Shown here: positions 44,296 through 55,640 of the stretch, piece after piece
Position numbering within the stretch: the first letter of the stretch is position 1
Layout: each line of letters opens with the position of its first letter
NCBI GenBank assembly: GCA_032719365.1
Contig: CM064872.1
Span: 69,566,752-69,630,751, forward strand
Direction: 5' to 3'
Origin: Prinsepia uniflora
Taxonomy: Eukaryota; Streptophyta; Magnoliopsida; Rosales; Rosaceae
DNA length: 64,000 bases
Translations under genes and position numbers: made by a program
The notes under the pieces: generated by a model
What the model saw: only the letters and a program-made list of their open reading frames with translations
Told to the model about the DNA's origin: nothing
Databases searched by the model: none

Positions 44296-47173
44296 TGTCA
44301 GGACCCGTCCCAAATATCACCTCGATACTCGGGATGAACCCTGCTCCCGTCTGACAATCACACTTACAAAACCAAAATAAACTTAATACAACTATAAGCA
44401 TAACCATCAGACGAAGGAGTAAATATATACAACAGTAAGTCAGAGCATAGTTCTACAAAATGGGCACCAAAAGTCCTACAAGTCTAAGTCCGCAACGGAA
44501 GAACGTCGGAAGCCCTATGCCTCGATCTCTGCCTCAACGTTCACCCCAGCGCTATCACCACGACCTGGAGGGAAAATTAAAAACAAAAGGTGTGAGTGGA
44601 CCAAAAGGAATAAAAGTTTTAAAACCGTTTTCCAGCAAATCAAAGTAAGGAAATAAAAGCATTTGTTCCCTCCGGTTAAAAACCAGGCATGCCAATGAAG
44701 TATGAGAAAAATCATAATATGAAAAACATCATAAGAAACAGAAACACTATAAATACCATAAGAAACAGAGAATAACCCGATCAAACCTGCTGGACCTATC
44801 CGAGTCTTTAAACTCAACCAGGCCTCACATATAAATCCGAGTCTTTAAACTCCCGAGTCTTTAAACTCAATAGGCCTATGGGGGTAATATCATAATATCC
44901 GAGTCTTTAAACTCCCGAGTCTTTAAACTCAATCCGGGCCCGTCCCCCATCAATATCAATCCGGGTCTTTAAACCCATATCCAGATCCAGCAAATCCAAT
45001 CCATATCCAGTGTAAAACCAGTTCAAAATCCATCGCCAAATCCGAATTCGAAATCCCCGGTTCGAAGCCCTTCCGGCGTTCAGAACCGACATTCCGAACC
45101 CAAATCCGGAAAATCTAATTCCATACCAAAAACCGTAAGAAATCCCTAACCATGTTTCGTAACCCATTTACCATCATCAGAAAACATTTATAGGGTGAAT
45201 TTCTCAAATATAGCATCAAAATCTGAAAACTGGCTTTTTTCTCGAAAAACGTGCAAAACCCCGAAAATATCTCGAAAAACGTGCAAACATCTCAATCACG
45301 TATAACCATCATTCAAAGCATAAAAACACACATAGAATCATAAGACAGTAATTAAAACAGTTTGGCATGCTTGGAAATAAGAAAGAGTCCACTCACAGTT
45401 TACGACACGTCACTCGCGCTCCGTGCGCTCCTCAACCGTCTCTGGTGTCTCCCGTCCTGTCAATAGATACCAAATAGGGTCACAATAACATCAAGGATAC
45501 CTTCCCTATTTTCCCCAATTTTTCGGGAATTTAATAATATTTTAATCATAAACCCTAAACCGTACGGATTCCCGAACCATTCCGTAACACCGTCCGATTA
45601 ACCCGAAAACTATACCATTGGACTCCTTAGGACATTTAGAGTTAAACTCATGTTGGACGCTTAATCGGATTCCTTCCCACGCGCCCCCACGCGCCGCCCA
45701 AAGTGGCTGCGCGTGGGCCTCACGCGCCTGCTACAGTCCACCTTCAACCTCGAGTCACCCGGTTCAACACAGTTGAACCGGCGTGACCGGTTCTCCGCCG
45801 TTCACCCACCATTCTTCTCCATTTCAATCCCACTAGCTTCGTCCAGTTCCCTGCAATTAATCCCAGTCCTAAAATCCAGAAATCACGGCCTAAAACTTTT
45901 CGTCTTCAACCTCGAAAAACTTTGCCCGTGAGCTCTGTTTTCCTTCCCGGCCGTCCACAGCTTCCCCCTTCACGGTGGTGATACCAGCACCACCCTAGGA
46001 CCTTACTTAGTCCTACCCAACTCACAGAATCCGTCGATTCATCCCCGAAGTCCACGACTTCAAGTTTGAAATCACGGCCAAAACAGAGTATTGGATACTC
46101 GCCGTCGAACCACCAGCCACCGTGAACCTCCCGTCACGGCAACCACCACAGACGACGCCTAAGACCTCCCTGAACAACACCCTGACCTCCTAATCCCTCG
46201 ACTCTAAGCCCATCATCACGACTTTGCAATTGAAAAAGCCACGAAAAACAGAGTAAACGAGCTTACCTTTCGATTCCGGCGCCGCCGTGAGAACCGTCAA
46301 CCACCACGGTGCTCGTGGGACTCCCCTCAACCTCCTGAGTTTCCTACCGCCTCGGTTTGCCTCACCACACGGCACAACAACCTCCGCCGTCCACGATCTC
46401 CTCTGTTTTCCTCAAACGTTCGCCGCACCACCACCGTGCCGCCGTGCACGATTCCAATCCCAAAACACGATCAGCACCTCACCCACGTCTCTCTGTCACT
46501 CTCACCAGTCACTCCTCACTCTCCCTAGCCTCCAGATCGATCACCGCCTCACCCAAACTCCTCTCTGTTTTCAGTTTCCTTCGAATTGGTGCACGGTTCA
46601 AAAATGTCCAAGTGTGGCCGTGCACACTTAAGTTCCTCCTGGAACCATCTAGGGTCCCCCACGTGTCCATCCGCAATTGGCCATCCCAAAATATCTGCCA
46701 CTTGCCCTTGTCTGATTGGGCTGAGGAAAAATGACCAAAATGCCCCTCCTGCACAAAATTACCATTTTGCCCTCAGACTTTCCAGACCCGTATCTTTTCC
46801 GTCCGACGTCCGATGACAGCGTGCCGCCTGTCGTTGAACTCAGGACGTCGAGACCTATCCAACGGTCCTCGGTCTACATGAAAATCACACATCCTCCAAA
46901 AAGTCAACATTTCCCCTTTGCACGCAAAATTACGGTAACGCCCCCAACCTTCCGTACATCATAACTTCTCCTCCGATTGTCCGAATCGAACCTGCCGCCT
47001 GTCTACGGACTCGTGACGTCCTAACCTACGTCACGGTCAAGGGCTAACACTCATCCAATCAATATTACAAAAAGTCAACTTTTCGTTTACTATTCACAGG
47101 GGTAAAATCGTCCTTTTTACAAAACTTCACAGAAATTACATTTTTACCCTTCCCGTAGGTACGGGTTGTTACA
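44296..47173 (-). repeat. 5' LTR of the intact Tekay element
   Basis: Same length and content as the 3' LTR at an offset of 7452 bases. GTGAGTGGAC at 44592-44601, GTCCACTCAC at 45387-45396. Promoter and leader of the element should lie here. Confidence 0.96.
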
Positions 47174-47178
47174 TTTTG

Positions 47179-47363
47179 GGTTTCACAAATGCCCCACTTC
47201 ACTTAGGAATTCAGGGAATTCTAAGGGAAGTAGGTTTTTGATAGTCCTGGAAAATCTTGTTTGGAGTAAGATTCCGTTTTCTCTTGTATCATTCTTGTGT
47301 GAAGCTTCCTCTACAAACTTTTTATTTGTTTGAATTAGCCTCCGAACTTGTAGGTTTATCACA
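47179..47363 (-). repeat. 3' LTR of the Tat-like host element, right part
   Basis: Resumes directly after the TTTTG duplicate. AGGAATTCAGGGAATTCTAA and GTAGGTTTTTGATAGTCC also occur, diverged, in the relic at 8225-8930. It ends ...TTTATCACA; the following TGCCCCCATTGCAGCC gives a minus-strand polypurine tract (AATGGGGGCA). Confidence 0.55.
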
Positions 47364-47439
47364 TGCCCCCATTGCAGCCATGAGCATCCGCAAAGAGCTT
47401 CTAGACTCCAATTCGCCTAAGGCGATTCCCGGGTAGGGT

Positions 47440-48245
47440 TTAGACTGGTTCTAGGATGAAGGCTTGGATTGCTTCCTAGATGAAGGCTTGAAGTGCTTCC
47501 AGGTGGAAGGGCTTGATGCACTTCTGAGAGTAAGGCTTTGCAGGCTATCTGGAGAAAGGCTTTGATTGTTTCCAGAAGAAAATGCATGTGATATTTCCCG
47601 GAGGAAGACCTTGATGCTTCGTAGGGCAAAGTTTTGGATACTTCGCAGGGGAAAATGCTTTGGTGCTTCACAAGGTGAAGGCATAGGTGCTTCGCATGGC
47701 GAAGGCTTTAGTACTTCACGGGAGTGAAGGCTTTGGATGCTTCGTAGGAGCGAAGGCTTTGGACACTTCACGAGGGTAAAGACTTTGGCTCTTCGCGGGG
47801 GCGAAAGCTTTGATGCTTCGAAGGGGCGAAGACTTTGGCTGCTTCGTTGGGGCGAAGGCTTGAATGCTTAGTGGGGCGAATGCTTTGGGTGCTTCGCAGG
47901 AGCGAAGGCTTTGGTGCTTCCCAAAGTGAAGGCTTAGGTGATTCGCATGACGAAGGCTTTGGATGCTTCGCAAGGCAAATGCTTTGGATGCTTCGCAAAG
48001 CGAAAGCTTAGGTGCTTCACCAGGTGAAGGCTTAGGTGATTCTCATGGTGAAGGCTTTAGTGCTTCGCGGGAGTGAAGACTTTGGATGCTTCGCAGGAGC
48101 GAAGGCTTTGGACGCTTCACGAGGTGGAAGACTTTGGTGCTTCGCGGGGACGAAGGCTTTGATGCTTCGCCCAGGAGAAAACTTTGGCTGCTTTGCTGGG
48201 GCAAAGGCTTGGATGCTACGATGATGAAGGCTTTGATGCTAGAGG
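47440..48245. repeat. Palindromic minisatellite, GCTTCGC-GCGAAGGC units
   Basis: About 25 diverged units of 30-35 bp built on GGATGCTTCGCAGGAGCGAA plus GGCTTTG. CTTCGC and GCGAAG are reverse complements, so each unit can form a hairpin. Both strands give long repetitive open frames (KAFAP-type peptides on minus, GFDAS-type on plus) because the unit length and composition avoid stops, not because a protein is conserved. It lies 3' of the gag of the host element. Confidence 0.88.
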
Positions 48246-48459
48246 GAATACGATTTCAATCTTATTGATAATTGAAATGCATGGTACTTGAATTTAGAAG
48301 ACAACTTGAAAAGAAAACTTGAAAGCCTCATATACTTCTATGTCTCTCTATTTTGACATGCAGCTAGTTGATGCAGATCACTTTTGATGCTGGCTTCTTA
48401 GGTTCTTTGTTCTCCATATGATCTGCAGTCTTCGTTTTGATGTAGTCTATGCAACGTCC

Positions 48460-49450
48460 CTCCTTCATGAGATTGTGGAGATATTTTTTGAAAGATATAC
48501 ACGTGCTGATATTGTGCCATTGCACTCATGATAGGCGCACCACTTGGTTTTATCAGCTTTCTCCTTATCGCCCTTTATGGGTCCTGTTTTTTGAACCAAG
48601 TCTTGTCCTTGATCTCATTATGAATCTGGTGGACTGGTATTTGAGAATTGTAGATTAGGCTTTCCGATGGTTGAGTCGTTAGGAGTTTGACTCGCCTTGG
48701 TTTGTTGAACCCTCTATAGGAAATTTTTCCACTAACATCCTCTTTACGCGATGATGACGGTTTGGAGGCTTTCTCACTCGTCTCGGTATGATCTGGCGCA
48801 TGTGCAGCACTCTTTTCATCCTCCCAGCATGCATGACGTTCTGCTAGAGAGAGCATCTTGATGAGACTTCGTGCATTACCCATGAAAATGTCTCCGTAGA
48901 ACTGGCTGTCCTAGGGAAGCCCTTGTTTGAATGTCATTGCAGCAACAAGGTCACCGCAGTCAACAATTCGAAAATTTTCCTCGCAATACCTCCGAATGTA
49001 TTGGCGAAGGATCTCTTTTGCTCGCTTCCGGATGGAGAAGAGATGGTCTTCCTTTACCTCGATCGTACCAAGCTGTGAGTACTCCATCACGAATGCCAGA
49101 GCCAACTCTTCAAAAGAAGTGATCGACCTCCGGAGGAGATGATTGAATCGCATCATGGCTTGACCTTGAAGAGAGGCTTGAACCACTTTGTACATGAGTG
49201 CATCATTATGTCTATGCGGAACCATGACTCCCCGGTAGTAATCTATGTGTTTCACTGGGTCAGAAATTCTTTTGAACTGATTGAAGTTCAGCGTTGTGAA
49301 TCTCTGAGGGAACGACTCCTCCTCAATATCTCTCACAAAGGGTGTGGATTGCTGAATGTGGAGGCGTAGATCGCCTTCTAGGCCGCCATCACGCTGAACA
49401 CGAAGGTGCCGGCCCAACATCCTTTGAACTTCATTAGCTCGTAGAGAACC
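48460..49450 (-). pseudogene. Gag relic of a Tat-like Ty3/gypsy element
   Basis: A minus-strand frame reads PFVRDIEEESFPQRFTTLNF ... YYRGVM ... VVQASLQGQAMMRFNHLL ... LFSIRKRAKEILRQYIRRYC ... AMTFKQGLP, the retrotransposon gag (capsid) pattern of Tat-type plant elements. An in-frame TAG (48911-48913) interrupts it; the same frame continues with DSQFYGDIFMGNARSLIKML, then KWCAYHECNG, a worn form of the usual K-W-C-x-Y-H-x-x-x-G-H motif. Its 5' part is cut off by the insertion at 49451; the displaced flank is at 58734-59029. No pol remains nearby, so it is dead or was non-autonomous. Confidence 0.8.
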
Positions 49451-52400
49451 TGACAGGACCCCGTCCCAACTGGACGTCAAAAACCGTACCCGGTCCTGCT
49501 CCCGTCTGACAAGTCAACCAAAGGTCCGAAACTACCCTTCAGTGCTTGCTAGACAAGGGATGTTTGCGCTGATTTCTGCTGCTGCCACTGCCTCACGATA
49601 AGTCCCGAATGTCGTACCACGGCCTGGAGGGTCACAAAACAGAAAAGGTGTGAGTGGACAAAAATGACCTCTGATAAAAACATTTACCAAAATTATATTC
49701 TTACCCTCCAGTTTTCACAAACTTGCATGCATATCGTAAAGCATGAGTAATAGTATGAAATCATTCATGTATGACCAGTGGACCGATAAAATCAAAACAT
49801 ATTTTCCCATGGTCCATAAAACTCATGTTCACCAAATCAGTTCATGTTATAAAACATCAAATCCCGGCTATCAGGCCAAAACATGTGAAAACATAATCAC
49901 CTGGCCACAAAGACCAAAAACCCGTACTCAATACCAGTACGTCATCACAAACAACATCAATCAGCACTAATCACAAGTGCACAGTCAATCAATCAATCCA
50001 ATCAATCCGCACTACTCACAAGTGCACAAACTATCACACAATCACATCTGCACTACTCACAAGTGCTGCACTACGCGTAGGCCAATATCCAGCCACTCTC
50101 TCGGGAACAGACACCTCTGGGCTCAACCCTCGGGCTCAGTCACATCTGGGCGAACACATCCCCAGGCTCATACCCATCCGAGTGGTACATCTAGGCTCAG
50201 TCACGTCCGAGAAGCTGACTACCATAGGATCAACTCCCGATCCTACAATCACATCCCCCAAGCTCCGGTCGTCTGGGTAATCCCCCCAAACTCTGACCGT
50301 TTGGGCATTTAACAATCACAATGAAAACCATCTCGGGAATTACATCCCAAAATATTTTAATCAAATCTTGTCTTCATACAAAGTCAAGATCGTTCCCGAC
50401 TGGGTCTCAAGCCCAAAATACCATTTACACATAAACCGTTAAAATCACATTTTAAAACAATAAAATAATCCAGAAATCATCATTGACTCACCAACTAAGT
50501 CAAAATATCATTTTAGAAATCATTTAGACTCCGGGCCTCGCCCAAAACATCATTTGCACGTTCCTCGTAAAACGTGCCCGAAAGGCTAATTAAAATAATT
50601 ATAAAATCACAAGAAATCATTAATTTCATCAAATTCACAAGTGACTCCAAATCCGAGTCAAAATCACTATTTACTTGGGTTCTCACGCCCAAAATATCAT
50701 TTTCACGCAAATCCATACGTTGCAACCTCCGTTGCCATTTTCACGTAAATCCACGAAATTGACCCTTGACTCATTCCCGAGTCACAACATCATTATTCAA
50801 TCCATGACTCATAATCCGAGTCCAAACATCATTTTCAATCAAATCATTATAGAGGGTGAATCCACGAAATCCGTGCGTTTTTCCGCAAATTCTGGCAGGA
50901 GTTGTGATTTCTCGAAATCCGTGCGTTTTTCCGTTAATCCGAATCCAAAACATCATTTTCGGGCAGGAGTTGTGATTTCTCGAAATCCGTGCCAAAATAT
51001 AATAATATAATAATCCATAAAATCGAGAAATCACCGGATTGAAACATCAATCATGCCAAAGCATATAAAATCATATAATAAAACATTTAAAATCATATAT
51101 GCATGCATCACAGTTAGAAAACAAAGTCCACTCACACACACCGTCCAAAACGGTCCGTTTCCGAGCTGCACGTTTTTCCGTAAATTCTGGAAATCACAAC
51201 TCCTGCCCAAAATCATTATAGAGGGTTACTAACATCTCAAAATACTTCATATAATTTTCTCCAATTTTTTCGGAATTTAAATACGTATTTAACACGTAAA
51301 ACAAAACTTCGGGTACGCGGAACATTAACAAAACAATATCCGATATCCGATTTCCTCGAAACCAGCGTCAAAATGTTTGTTACAATGAGAGGATTCAAAG
51401 TCATGTTGACCTCACCTTGAAACTAGGCTGTACGCGCCCTCACGCGCCGCAGTGAGTGGCTGCGCGTGAAATCCACGCGCTTGCTACAGTACCGTCGTCC
51501 TCACCCGTTTAACTGATAAACGGATCCTGCAACCCGCGAGACGACCCGGTTCAAATCCTATCAATTCGACACCGTTTTCATCAATTGAACATTCACACAG
51601 CTTCGTTATAAGTCTAATTAGAGATCTGTTACATCAATTACAAGAAACCATACCTTAAACCTTAAGATCAAAGATGATCATCCGAATAACATTCGAACCC
51701 TGTTCATCATTCAAAGTCCTTCAACGTCACACGATTTCCTTCAATTGATGTAACCAGAAGCTTCAATGGACTCAGTTAAACACTTTCCCCAACTCAATTG
51801 CATCAATCCAACCCTCAATTCCCTCGACTCAAGCTCGAAATTCCTGCAACTACAGTCCTTCTGTTCTACCTCAAATGGACCTCAATTCTCTTCGTTCTTT
51901 CGATGTAAATGATCATGGCAATCCCAGAAGACTCAAATTAATCTCCATTTTGATCGTCACGGCTCAATTATTCCAATTCGAATTTCCTCCCTAATTTTCT
52001 GAAATTCGAATTCCAGTTCCTCGGCTCTCAATCACTCCCTCGTGTTTCCCTGTTAATTCAGTCCCACAAATCTCACAATTCTCATTCAAAACCGGCAGTG
52101 GAAGGGAGCTCAATTCTCTCAATTCTGATTTCCCCCAAATGTGCACGGTTTGAAGAACATAGAAGATTAATGGAGGAATTAAAAATAATTAAGTTTAATT
52201 AATTAATAAAACATCATAATTGTGTCTTCCCCAAAACATGGATCTGTGTTTAGGCCTCAATTTAAGGGATGAGTGACACTTGTCACTCATCCAGGTGTGT
52301 TCAGTCACCGGGTACTGTTCATAATAAAATAATATTTTAATCTCGGTTTGTTCGGTAATCGAGTCTGTTCTCGTGACCATAACTTCGTCGTCGAATCTCC

Positions 52401-52801
52401 GATTTTGGCATGCCTCCTGTCGTTGGATTCGTATCGACGAGACCTACGTAACGGTCCTTGGCCCTCGTCCATTGGACTTCCCGGGTCAAAATTCAACATT
52501 TGGCCCCTTTTTAGCCAAATTACCAAAATACCCCTCAACTTCCGAACATCATAACTTTCTCCTCGAATGACGGAATCGAACGTGCCACCTGTCTATGAAC
52601 TCGTGACGTCCCAAACCACGTCACAGTCATCGGTCAAAGTCCGTTTGACCGCCCGAACTAAAAGTCAACATTTTGCCCACGCTAGGGGCAAAACTGTCAT
52701 TTTGCACAATTCGTCCGATTTCACTCAACTAATCCCAGATTAGTCATTCTAAACCATAATTAATTAATATTCAATCCCGATACTCGGAACGGGTCATTAC
52801 A
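49451..52801 (-). repeat. 3' LTR of the gag-only element
   Basis: 3351 bp, TGACAGGACCCC ... GGGTCATTACA. GTGAGTGGAC at 49650-49659 and GTCCACTCAC at 51126-51135. The CACGCGCC ... GCGCGTG hairpin region (51431-51485) is present. A patchwork insertion at 50842-50999 is absent from the partner LTR. Confidence 0.95.
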
Positions 52802-52835
52802 ACCTTCCCTCCTTAAAGAATTTCGTCCCCGAAAT
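52802..52835 (-). other. Polypurine tract region of the gag-only element
   Basis: On the minus strand AAGGAGGGAAGGT abuts the LTR start TGTAAT. The preceding segment (CGGGGACGAAATTCTTT) matches the intact element, supporting common ancestry. Confidence 0.8.
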
Positions 52836-54741
52836 TCCAACTATCCGTATTCTACAACTACCTTGTGGAAAACAAATGGGTCTCACAACATGTGTACCCC
52901 TGTACACCCACTAGCCAACGCAGATCTCGTCTGCACTCAGACGTCACATCACAGATGCACGTCGTACTAACTACACTCGACCACCTCGAGTGAAATTGAT
53001 CACTGAAATTGGCAATGTTACCATTAAGCTGACTCCTTCAGCTTGACGGTTCCTCTAAGTCACTAATGTGCCCTGTCCTCCGCTCTCATCGAGAGTCACC
53101 AAATCTCACTTTTCAGTCCAAGCCGACACTACTAGCCAAACTGTCGCCACAAAGCTTTACCACCCTTGTAAAGCTCCAATCATTAACACATCAGTGACAA
53201 CACATCATACTACAACGTCCGTCAATGTAGCATAAGATCAACAACTTGATCTCACCTCGCAGGGCAAACTCAATCCTGCGACAAATACCAACCTCAGTAT
53301 CCATAACCGTCACCCCCTCAGTGATCCCAGATGCTAGTAAGGTCACGACATGATAACATCTCGCAAAGCAAATCGTGGTTACACTAACCACCAACTCACT
53401 CAATCAGATGGTGTAACTGGAACACATTGAACACCAGCCTAGCAGTGATAACACAACTCAACACTAGAGTTACACTAGCCAACCATGGCTAAGAGCACCT
53501 GCTCAAACAATCACTGAAATCATCAGAATCACTCTGCCTAGTGCATCGTGTTCAATATCCAGTTCACGTTCACAACCAAAAACCAATGGCATCGGAACTA
53601 AGCCAATCACCAACACGTTTATCGACACATCACTGGTATATCTCATGTACCGTCACTAGGTATCAAGTACCATCATCCATAGGATACATCAAATCGTACG
53701 CCAAGTATGATCCTACAGCTGGACCCCAGTAGTCTCAATACTCAAATATCAAGTATTACTCCAATCCCATGGAGTTCCATTAATAACAGGATTCCACTGA
53801 TCCTCGTATATCGGCTACCTCACTAGCCGTACACCCGACCCGACTACAAGGTCTAAATCTCAAAGTCTCCTGACTATCACCGTCACACACAATAGGCCTT
53901 TCTGTTTATCATCCTTTGCCATTCCTGATAGTCGCCCTTTCCCGAAGTATGACCTCAGCATACTCGACCCATAGATCAATATGGTCGATCCCAAACCAGG
54001 TAGGGAAAAGTAAAAAGCCTGAGGGTTTAGCTAGCATCGACAATCCTTGTCCTATGCTACCCAAAAACACCTCGCCAAAACACAACTCGCAAAATGACAT
54101 ATCAATGTGTCCACAGGAAAGAACGTCTAGTTCTCCCGAGATTCACACCAACCCCGACCACTACTAACACTTATGTCACAAGTCTACTCTGGTCGACTAA
54201 GCCTAACACTACAAATTTTCTCTTAGGATAGTCAACACATCTATCGAGCACATCACATGCCCATCCGTAGATAAAGGCACACCAACACGTTATCATGACC
54301 AACCCAACTGTGGTCAGAAAACCTGCCTCAACAACTCACAGTCATACCTGGCTCATCCGGAGCCCTCAAATCACATCAGGACTCATTCCGAATCCTAAAC
54401 CAATTCCTGACTCCTACTGAGTCCAAGTTCAATCTTGACTGACGTCAATGCCACCACCGGCATATCCGGTCACCTAGCAAATACCCCTAGGTAAACCACC
54501 TCCTTTCCAAAACACAAAACCATTTCCAGACTCCCTCTGAGTCTAATCCAATATCCAAACCCATCCTCGGGTCAAGTTTATTCTGGGCCCAACATGCCCA
54601 TCCACATACTAAACCGTTAACAAAAACAACCATCCAGACCAACACTAGTCCGACACAATCAAAACACAAGATACAATATTACAACACAAGTGTACAATAC
54701 AAACTATTTACAAAGTATCGCGAAAACAAGTATCAATACAT
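52836..54741 (-). other. Non-coding interior of the gag-only element with a second gag fragment
   Basis: No pol domain can be read. At 53190-53403 the minus strand reads VMDTEVGICRRIEFALRGEI, clearly related to VATEAEKCRRFELGLRGEIR of the intact Gag, so a second, decayed gag piece lies here. The rest (CACTAG-rich, about 53.4-54.7 kb) is unrecognised. Confidence 0.6.
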
Positions 54742-55596
54742 TTATTTTGAACTACTGACAAGTCGATCGGGGCAGTTCCTTCGCAAATGTCCAAGTTTCC
54801 TACAGAAGTGACAAGTGGCAGTGCTGAGGCGACTTGCCCCACCACGCCGCTTACCTGTCGACTGGGTTGAAGTTCCATTCGAAGGAACACCCACCGAGGG
54901 TCGCGACACAAGAGAATGAAGGCTAACTCGCTTCCATGTATCCTGACTTATCTGTTCAGTATCCTGACGCTCTCGGCGTCGTCCAGAGCTCAAAGATTGT
55001 TCTGGCACAGGTAAAATAGTAGCCTCCACTCGGATAGCAGCATCCGATAATTCCCTCAGGGTAGAATACGAGCCCACAGTCACAGCACCTCGTATCTCAT
55101 TCCTCAGTCCCTACTCAAACCTTCGACACTTATCCTCCTCAGTAGCCACATACAGAGGAGCGAAACTAGATAAGTGCAAAAATTCCTGTTCATAATCGAC
55201 CACTGACAGATTCCCTTGCTGCAATTGGAGAAACTCAACCTCCTTAGTTTTCCGAAATGAGCGAGGATAAAACTGATCCAGAAATCGCTCTCGGAATGCA
55301 TCCCATGCCAACGTACGGGCATCCCATCCAGTCAACTGCAAACTATGCCACCACCTGTAAGCATAGCCATCCAAAAGAAAAGTGGCTAAGGGTACCATGT
55401 CCTCTGAGGGACATATCACGACCTCAAAAATCCTTTCCAATCGAGTAATCCAATCTTCGGCACCATCCGGGCCCAAATCACCACGAAACACAGTGGCTCC
55501 TAACCGTCGAGCTCTCTCAATATCTGGACCTTCGCTAACACTATTCTCGTCCCTCCCAGCTTCAGACCGTGTACGGGACGCACGACTCGGAGGTAT
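54742..55596 (-). pseudogene. Gag of the gag-only element, start lost and one nonsense codon
   Basis: Homologous to residues 3 to about 300 of the intact Gag-Pol: PPSRASR..., RRLGATVFRGD, WITRLERIFE, FRERFLDQFYPRSF, QGNLSVVDYEQEF, CRRFE-stop-GLRNEIRGAV, RELSDAAIRVEA, and a CCHC zinc knuckle CHFCRKLGHLRRNC. The expected ATG is ATA (55594-55596), and Leu in ELGLR is TAG (55111-55113). Otherwise the frame is continuous to its stop at 54742-54744, just after the knuckle, so the gene ends where pol would begin. An upstream in-frame ATG exists at 55705-55707 inside the LTR. Confidence 0.9.
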
Positions 55597-55624
55597 GACG
55601 TAACAACAGAAATCAATAACCAAA

Positions 55625-55637
55625 TGCTCTGATACCA
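55625..55637 (-). other. tRNA-iMet primer-binding site of the gag-only element
   Basis: The minus strand reads TGGTATCAGAGCA three bases inside the LTR; identical to the site of the intact element. Confidence 0.9.
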
Positions 55638-55640
55638 CTT

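Larger units (their letters stand above)
36844..47173 (-). mobile_element. Complete Tekay/Del chromovirus LTR retrotransposon, TSD TTTTG
   Basis: A 10330-bp element. Both LTRs are exactly 2878 bp (36844-39721 and 44296-47173), begin TGTCAGG and end GTTACA on the plus strand, and the flanks 36839-36843 and 47174-47178 are both TTTTG. A tRNA-iMet primer site, a polypurine tract and one uninterrupted Gag-Pol ORF are present. I count about 13 single-base differences between the LTRs (about 0.45%), which at common plant rates of 0.7-1.3e-8 per site per year means roughly 0.17-0.32 million years. It lies inside the LTR of an older element. Confidence 0.97.

Noticed and set aside
47451..47998. Minus-strand ORFs with KAFAP/EAPKPSP-type repeated peptide as a proline-rich protein
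   Set aside because: Similar long frames exist on both strands and in several phases because of the repeat unit; no start context, domain or conserved frame.
47440..48245. Regular repeats considered as a CRISPR array
   Set aside because: Units are diverged, palindromic and contiguous with no unique spacers, and the DNA is plant nuclear. It is a minisatellite.
50675..51010. 111-codon plus ORF with SVRFS repeats
   Set aside because: Created by the patchwork insertion in the 3' LTR of the gag-only element; absent from the partner LTR.
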